Below, piece after piece: positions 13,281-17,565 of a DNA stretch of 17,565 bases (position 1 is its first letter; each line of letters opens with the position of its first letter). The position numbers were made by a program, and so were the translations under genes. The notes below the pieces were generated by a model. The model worked only from the letters and a program-made list of their open reading frames with translations, had not been told where the DNA came from and made no database searches. This stretch comes from CAZQCI01 sp964592255 (lineage in GTDB: Bacteria; UBA10199; SBBF01): positions 1 through 17,565 of the forward strand of contig CAZQCI010000036.1 of the NCBI GenBank assembly GCA_964592255.1, written 5' to 3'.

Positions 13281-14108
13281 ATGTTTTCCAAAAATTTTAC
13301 AAAACTTCAAAACCCAAGCCCCTGGCGACGTTTATCGCTCGCAACTTGGAAAGCGCCGAATGATTCTAGTGTTTATGGAACCATGACTGTGGAAGCCACA
13401 CCCCTGCTCGCATTTTTAGAAAAAATCAATAAAACATCCCCAGTTAAAATCACCATCACGCATGTAGTTGCCAAAGCGGTGGCGTTAACCTTGAAAAAAT
13501 ATCCTGACATCAATGGCATTGTCCGTTTTGGAAATATTTATCTGCGCCAAAGTGTGGATATTTTTCTACAGGTAGCCGTGGCTGAAACTTTGAAAGACAG
13601 ACCTGATTTGTCAGGGGCCAAAATCAACAACTGTGACCAAAAAAGTCTTTTGGACATTGCGCAGGAATTGATCGGACAAAGCCAAAAAATCCGGCAAAAA
13701 GAGGATCCGAATTTTAAATCGTCCCATAATTTATTCAAAAAAGTCCCGTCCCTGGTTCTCAGCTGGGGGCTACGCTTGGCCAGTTTTTTAATCTATGATC
13801 TGGGTCTTTCTATCCCAAAATTGGGACTGCCTTCCGACCCATTTGGATCTGCTATGATTACAAGTGTGGGATCATTAGGAGTGCCTCCAGGCTTTGCCCC
13901 CATTGTGCCGATGAGCCGTGTCCCCCTTCTTTTATGTGTGGGAGAAACCACGGATCGCCCATGGGTCGTGGAGAAAAAAGTGGAAGCCCGGCCGGTGTTT
14001 GACATCAACGTCACCTTCGACCATCGATTTATGGATGGGCTTACAGGCTCACGCATGTATAAATATATGACCCAAATTTTAGCCGCTCCTGAAAATTTTT
14101 TGAATTAG
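13281..14108 (+). CDS. stand-alone 2-oxoacid dehydrogenase E2-type acyltransferase catalytic domain
   Basis: A 275-residue protein consisting only of the CAT-like catalytic domain of dihydrolipoyl acyltransferases (E2). Seen: the KITITHVVAKAVALTLKKYPDINGIV segment typical of E2, SAMITSVGSLGVPPGFAPIVP, and NVTFDHRFMDG with the catalytic His248 and Asp252 of the DHRxxDG motif. The N-terminal lipoyl and E1/E3-binding domains are absent: only about 30 residues precede the catalytic fold. A hydrophobic stretch at about 156-180 is unusual. Such lone domains exist in several bacteria, and their acyl donor is unknown. No E1 or E3 gene is near. The ATG at 13281 is 23 bp after queF. Its stop overlaps the convergent cobA-hemD gene by 4 bp (14105-14108). 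Confidence 0.85.
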   Translation: MFSKNFTKLQNPSPWRRLSLATWKAPNDSSVYGTMTVEATPLLAFLEKINKTSPVKITITHVVAKAVALTLKKYPDINGIVRFGNIYLRQSVDIFLQVAVAETLKDRPDLSGAKINNCDQKSLLDIAQELIGQSQKIRQKEDPNFKSSHNLFKKVPSLVLSWGLRLASFLIYDLGLSIPKLGLPSDPFGSAMITSVGSLGVPPGFAPIVPMSRVPLLLCVGETTDRPWVVEKKVEARPVFDINVTFDHRFMDGLTGSRMYKYMTQILAAPENFLN

Positions 14109-15598
14109 CTAAGACAGCCTACCAAAGCATCCATACTGGCACGGCGCGGCATGAATGCAACATCCCATCCATAATCACGAACAGTTTGCGCCGTAATCGG
14201 CCCTAGGCAAGCAATAGGAACAGTAACATCCCCTCTTCCACTTAATTGAGCAAAATGATGAACAGCCGAAGAACTAGTGAAAACAAGAATGTCCAAAGAC
14301 TCATTTTGAAGAATGTGTTTTAATTTTTGAGCACTTTTTTTAGGAAGCACATTTCGGTACGCTTCAACTAAACTTACAGAACATCGCATCTCTTTTAAAC
14401 CTTCCACCAAAACATCTCGTCCTTGCTGAGCCCGAGGAATCAGTACTTTTTTTCCAGCAATACCTGCTTTTCTTAATGCTTTAATAAAAAACTCCGCTTG
14501 GTATTTTGAAGGCATGCAATCAACCCAAAGTCCTTTTTCTCTCATCACCCTCGCTGTTGCTTCTCCAATAGCTCCTAAGGACAAATGGGCGAGATGTTTG
14601 TGAGAAATTTTTTTCTTTTGCAGACGATCACAAAACGCGTTCACACCATTTACACTGGTAAGCAGGAGCCAATCATAATGTTTTATTTTTTTAAGCGCCG
14701 TATCGAGAGAACTATAGCTGGAAGGTGGTTTCATGGCCACGGTGGGGCATTCAATGACAGAGGCCCCTAAATTTTCAAGACGCTTGGTCAGCTCGTGGGC
14801 TTGAGCACTCGCTCGGGTCACAAGAATTTTTTTGCCAAATAAAGGGCGTTTTTCAAACCAGTTTAATGAGGAAGACAAGCCCACAACATCTCCCACCACC
14901 ACAATCGATGGAGCTTGAAAACCACAACGGGTAGCCTCTTCCGCCAAACGAGATAAAGGAGCTAGAATAGTTTTCTGCTTCGGGTAAGTGCCCCAAGAAA
15001 TAAGGGCAGATGGTGTATGTGGCGGCTTACCGTGTTCCATTAATTTTTCCAAATTACTTTTTAAATTTCCCAAAGCCATCAATAAGACTACCGTTCCCAT
15101 TTGGGCAGCCGCTTCCCAGTGAACAGCTGAAGGTTTTTTGTTAGGATCTTCGTGCCCAGTGACAATAGCAATATCGGCGGTTAACTCCCGATGAGTCAGT
15201 GGAATACCGGCATAAGCGGGCACAGCAAAGGCAGAAGAAATTCCGGGCACCACTTCAAAGTAAATCCCCTCTTGGTGCAACGCCATCGCTTCCTCCCCAC
15301 CTCGTCCAAACAAAAAGGAATCTCCCCCTTTAAGACGAACCACTGTCTTTCCTTTTTGAGCCGCTTTAATGATGAGTTGGTTGATCTCTTCTTGAGAAAT
15401 ACGTGGCTGTTTATGACGCTTGCCGACATCAACAAGCTGAGCACGAGAAGATGCTAATGAAAGAATCTTAGGGTTGGCCAAATAATCGTAAAAAACAATA
15501 TCTGCTTCACCCAAAACCCGTGCCCCTTTCAAAGTAAGCAGATCGGGATCTCCAGGCCCTGCTCCTACCAAATAAACTTTTCCTTTTTTTGTTTTCAC
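14105..15598 (-). CDS. cobA-hemD: bifunctional uroporphyrinogen-III C-methyltransferase / uroporphyrinogen-III synthase
   Basis: A fusion of two tetrapyrrole enzymes, about 497 residues. The N-terminal half is SUMT, which methylates uroporphyrinogen III twice with SAM to precorrin-2: VYLVGAGPGDPDLLTLKG (8-25), RLKGGDSFLFGRGGEE, VVPGISSAFAVPAYAGIPLTHR. GGDSF replaces the common GGDPF. The C-terminal half (from about 255, GKKILVTRAS) is HemD, which closes hydroxymethylbilane to uroporphyrinogen III (LLLTSVNGVNAF, LGAIGEATARV, LVFTSSSAVHHF). Having both puts the product of one at the disposal of the other, at the branch to sirohaem or cobalamin. The open frame reaches TTG 15619, but GTG 15598 is chosen because AAGGGA lies 9 bases upstream. 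No precorrin-2 dehydrogenase domain is present. It overlaps the E2-like gene by 4 bp. Confidence 0.93.
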   Translation of the reverse strand: MKTKKGKVYLVGAGPGDPDLLTLKGARVLGEADIVFYDYLANPKILSLASSRAQLVDVGKRHKQPRISQEEINQLIIKAAQKGKTVVRLKGGDSFLFGRGGEEAMALHQEGIYFEVVPGISSAFAVPAYAGIPLTHRELTADIAIVTGHEDPNKKPSAVHWEAAAQMGTVVLLMALGNLKSNLEKLMEHGKPPHTPSALISWGTYPKQKTILAPLSRLAEEATRCGFQAPSIVVVGDVVGLSSSLNWFEKRPLFGKKILVTRASAQAHELTKRLENLGASVIECPTVAMKPPSSYSSLDTALKKIKHYDWLLLTSVNGVNAFCDRLQKKKISHKHLAHLSLGAIGEATARVMREKGLWVDCMPSKYQAEFFIKALRKAGIAGKKVLIPRAQQGRDVLVEGLKEMRCSVSLVEAYRNVLPKKSAQKLKHILQNESLDILVFTSSSAVHHFAQLSGRGDVTVPIACLGPITAQTVRDYGWDVAFMPRRASMDALVGCLS

Positions 15599-15717
15599 AA
15601 ATACAGGTCCCTTCAACAAGCCATCCTATAGAAACCTCAGAGTCCGTCGAGTTGACGGTCGGGAAGCTGCTCCAGTGTGACCTGCCGACACCTCTTCATC
15701 AAGTATGATCCATCTTC

Positions 15718-16794
15718 TTACAAACTCTGAAACCTACGCCCCGGAAGGGCTTTGAGTTTTCCGGCTAATTCCAGTTTAGTGAGAATCATAGAAATTTTAT
15801 CAGCCGTCAAACCGGTCTTTTCAATTAAATCATCCGTCCCCACACTTTCTATTAAACAATGTTGGTATACCGCTTCTTCCTCTGGATCCGTTAATGCCGA
15901 TGAAGATGAAAGTGAGCGGATACCATAATTCCATTCATTCAAAATATCCTCGGCATGGCTCACTAATTGGGCCCCTGCTTGGATCAATCGATTACATCCC
16001 TTTGAAAAAGGGGAATCAATCGGCCCCGGAACAGCAAATAAATCACGATTTTGATCTAGGGCATACTGTGCCGTAATTAACGCACCACTTTTTTCGGCCG
16101 CTTCCACTACAAGCACACCACGAGACAGCCCACTGATAATACGGTTACGCCGGGGAAAGTATTCCGGCCGTGGTTTTTCGTAAAAAGGAAACTCCGAAAT
16201 CAAAACTCCCCGCTTGAGCACCTCATCAACATAACGACGGTGAGCCGCTGGATAAATTTCACCCAAACCACCTCCGAGAACAGCTACAGTATATCCACCC
16301 TGCTCCACAGCTGTGAGATGGGCAACCATATCAACACCACGGGCAAAGCCACTGATAATAACAATGTTATGGGCCACCAAATCCGTCACTAACTTTTTAG
16401 TCACCCGGGTCCCATAAGGGGACACATCACGAGAGCCCACTACACCTAAACCATCCGTAGAAGGAATACGGCTTAAATCTCCTTGAACAAACAAGAGAAC
16501 AGGAAATGAATCAGCTTGTTTTAAACGCTTAGGATAAAGAGGGTCACGGTAAGTTAAAATCTGAATTCCATGGGACTTTAAGGTCAAAAATTCTTTTTCC
16601 GCTTGTTCCCAACCCTGAAAAGCAAGAATGTCTTGAGCCACCCCTGCTCGAACACAAGAAAGAAGCTGATCCAAAGGTGCTTTAAAAACCTTTTCTGGAG
16701 AGCCAAAAGCTTCCGTCAGCTTGGCAAAAGCCACAGGCCCTACATTTTTAACAGCACGCAGAGCCAACCAAGAAATGAAATCAGTATCATTCAC
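15718..16794 (-). CDS. dprA: DNA-processing protein DprA
   Basis: Single-stranded DNA-binding protein that loads RecA onto incoming DNA in natural transformation; also called Smf. The 358-residue product has an N-terminal helical region with an LRAVKNVGP helix-hairpin-helix-like turn, the DprA Rossmann domain with GVVGSRDVSPYG (118-128), ISGFARGVDMVAH (147-159), AVLGGGLGEIYPA, FPRRNRIISGLS and VPGPIDSPFSKGCNRLI, and a C-terminal winged helix from about 300. All conserved blocks are present. The start codon is GTG at 16794 with no clear ribosome binding site. It lies downstream of the IHF-beta-like gene and 119 bp upstream of cobA-hemD, all on the minus strand. No other competence gene is in the window, so transformation is possible but not shown; DprA is widespread in non-competent bacteria too. 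Confidence 0.95.
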   Translation of the reverse strand: MNDTDFISWLALRAVKNVGPVAFAKLTEAFGSPEKVFKAPLDQLLSCVRAGVAQDILAFQGWEQAEKEFLTLKSHGIQILTYRDPLYPKRLKQADSFPVLLFVQGDLSRIPSTDGLGVVGSRDVSPYGTRVTKKLVTDLVAHNIVIISGFARGVDMVAHLTAVEQGGYTVAVLGGGLGEIYPAAHRRYVDEVLKRGVLISEFPFYEKPRPEYFPRRNRIISGLSRGVLVVEAAEKSGALITAQYALDQNRDLFAVPGPIDSPFSKGCNRLIQAGAQLVSHAEDILNEWNYGIRSLSSSSALTDPEEEAVYQHCLIESVGTDDLIEKTGLTADKISMILTKLELAGKLKALPGRRFQSL

Positions 16795-16894
16795 GAGTTC
16801 ACTGGTAGACTAAACTGAAAATTAATTCAATGAAGGATTAAAGAAATTAAGGTGATTAAAAGATTTAAATTTGTAACTTTAACTATTTAAAAAA

Positions 16895-17221
16895 TCAGGA
16901 ATTTACTTCTTCAGGAGATTCCTCTTCTTCTTTTTTTCCATCCCATTGTCCATCGACACGTTCTTTAAGTTCTTTCCCCACTTTAAAGAAAGGTAATTTC
17001 TTGGGTTTAACTTCGATGGACTCTCCAGTACGTGGATTACGCCCGACATAAGATTGATATTCTTTAGGGATAAAACTTCCAAACCCACGGATTTCGATGC
17101 GGCCACCTTTGGCCAAAGTATCCGTCATGGAGTCGAAAATGAGATTAATCACGTCTTCCGCCTTGGTGCGGGGCTGGTTGAGTTTAGCGGCCAGGATATC
17201 GATTAAGTCAGATTTATTCAT
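16895..17221 (-). CDS. ihfB: HU/IHF family DNA-bending protein, IHF beta-like
   Basis: A 108-residue nucleoid protein. Seen: MNKSDLIDILAAKL, a dimerising helical base, then RIEIRGFGSF (41-50), which is characteristic of IHF beta and related HU proteins, and GRNPRTGE (60-67), with Pro63 at the tip of the DNA-intercalating arm. PFFKVGKELKERV closes the fold. A C-terminal extension from about residue 91 is polar and acidic (KKEEEESPEEVNS). IHF subunits form heterodimers that bend DNA sharply at specific sites. The alpha subunit is not in the window, so it could also act as a homodimer. The ATG at 17221 is preceded by AAAGGGGG about 5 bases upstream, and a promoter fits at 17271-17299. An alternative reading is an HU-like protein. 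Confidence 0.88.
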   Translation of the reverse strand: MNKSDLIDILAAKLNQPRTKAEDVINLIFDSMTDTLAKGGRIEIRGFGSFIPKEYQSYVGRNPRTGESIEVKPKKLPFFKVGKELKERVDGQWDGKKEEEESPEEVNS

Positions 17222-17270
17222 GAAACCCCCTTTTAAATAATCACTCTGTAATCACCGAGAATTACTCGAT

Positions 17271-17299
17271 AATTTAACAGCTTTTAGGGGCATCGTCAA
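17271..17299 (-). promoter_or_regulatory. predicted promoter of ihfB
   Basis: On the minus strand TTGACG (17294-17299, five of six) and TAAATT (17271-17276, four of six) are 17 bp apart. The start would fall near 17264, leaving a leader of about 43 bases before the ATG and its GGGGG site. Confidence 0.45.
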
Positions 17300-17319
17300 G
17301 AATAAGGATATTTGGATAG

Positions 17320-17516
17320 TGTCTCAGTTTGAAACTTTACCTTAGTGATACCGGCGGTCGTTAGCCGGTACCCATTTAAATCTAGGTAGTGGTACAATTT
17401 GAAATTTTGATGAGTCATCCCGACGCAAGTCGGGATCCAAGTGATTTAAAATGGACCCTGGTTTAATACTGCCGGGGTGACGATTTTTTTTCTTCGTTAA
17501 ATTTCAAACTGAGACA
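17320..17516. repeat. 197-bp MITE-like element with 15-bp perfect terminal inverted repeats
   Basis: TGTCTCAGTTTGAAA at 17320-17334 is exactly mirrored by TTTCAAACTGAGACA at 17502-17516. The enclosed 167 bp contains no reading frame for a transposase, so it looks like a non-autonomous mobile element or an insertion-sequence remnant. A third, diverged copy of the repeat (caatttgaaatttt, 17395-17408) lies inside in direct orientation to the left end. The element also contains a 7-bp hairpin, TACCGGC/GCCGGTA (17349-17370), and the REP-like copy at 17415-17481. Confidence 0.55.
17415..17481. repeat. REP-like repeat, copy 2
   Basis: TCATCCCGAC at the left and GCCGGGGTGAC at the right match the boundaries of the repeat at 2173-2284. 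It opens with a strong hairpin, ATCCCGAC-gcaa-GTCGGGAT (17417-17436), an 8-bp stem with a GNRA-type tetraloop, followed by TGGACCC, which corresponds to TGGATCCC in copy 1. It lies inside the MITE-like element. Confidence 0.6.
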
Positions 17517-17565
17517 ATATGGTTGATTAACTTTCAATTGGTACAGTCTATTTTGTGCAACCATA

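Larger units (their letters stand above)
17222..17565. other. 344-bp gene-free right end: ihfB leader and nested repeats
   Basis: I see no gene here. The left part holds the ihfB promoter and leader, including the small hairpin CGAG-aatta-CTCG (17258-17270). From 17314 on there is a composite of three related terminal-repeat-like sequences and one REP-like element. The last 45 bases, AT-rich, show nothing I can name. Confidence 0.6.

Noticed and set aside
17320..17516. Transposase gene in the MITE-like element
   Set aside because: No open frame of meaningful length exists in the 167 bp between the terminal repeats.
1..17565. CRISPR arrays, tRNA, rRNA, prophage or toxin-antitoxin modules
   Set aside because: I looked for regularly spaced repeats, cloverleaf sequences with CCA ends and phage-type genes and found none; the repeat at 2189-2232 folds into hairpins but lacks the tRNA layout.

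Overview
This window looks like ordinary chromosome from a Gram-negative, proteobacteria-like organism with a slightly AT-leaning genome. Pointers are an IHF-beta-like protein, a DksA/TraR zinc-finger protein, a GAF-domain PtsP (nitrogen-type PTS enzyme I), type I QueF and a CobA-HemD fusion. That set, with genes packed on both strands and no phage or plasmid genes, is most familiar from 'deltaproteobacterial' lineages. The lineage is an inference; no rRNA or marker gene settles it.

Layout. 1-1600 (+): tail of an unidentified membrane protein, a THEM6-like hot-dog protein and a nitronate-monooxygenase-like flavoprotein, tightly coupled. 1659-2950 (-): dut and pgsA, separated by a palindrome and a REP-like repeat that folds into several hairpins. 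3105-5501 (+): nadB, then a sugar/choline-phosphate-type nucleotidyltransferase. 5456-8920 (-): a compact run transcribed as dksA, pyrE, an exported protein of unknown function, a fused nucleotidyltransferase-like/CDP-alcohol transferase, and a second CDP-alcohol transferase. 9023-9313 (+): a DUF721/DciA-like protein. 9314-11698 (-): ptsP. 11833-12420 (+): an Nfu iron-sulfur carrier. 12508-12873 (-): a DUF309 protein. 12880-14108 (+): queF and a stand-alone E2 acyltransferase catalytic domain. 14105-17221 (-): cobA-hemD, dprA and an IHF-beta-like gene. 17222-17565: no gene, but a promoter and a nested repeat structure.

How genes work together. The most distinctive part is 4758-7945. It holds one nucleotidyltransferase with intact motifs, two CDP-alcohol phosphotransferases with complete metal-binding signatures (one fused to an N-terminal domain that seems to have lost its nucleotidyltransferase motif) and a small exported protein. 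The three minus-strand genes overlap one another, and the nucleotidyltransferase converges on them with a 46-bp overlap. This resembles the CDP-inositol/di-inositol-phosphate or head-group lipid arrangement (nucleotidyltransferase plus CDP-alcohol transferase), with domains partly split and duplicated. The head group cannot be read from sequence. The rest is housekeeping: nucleotide sanitation, NAD, pyrimidine, tetrapyrrole, queuosine, phospholipid, Fe-S and DNA-uptake/recombination functions.

No CRISPR array, prophage, transposase, tRNA or rRNA was found. The non-genic points of interest are two REP-like repeats, a nested MITE-like repeat at the right end, a consensus promoter in front of dksA overlapping a 10-bp inverted repeat, and two palindromes in intergenic regions.
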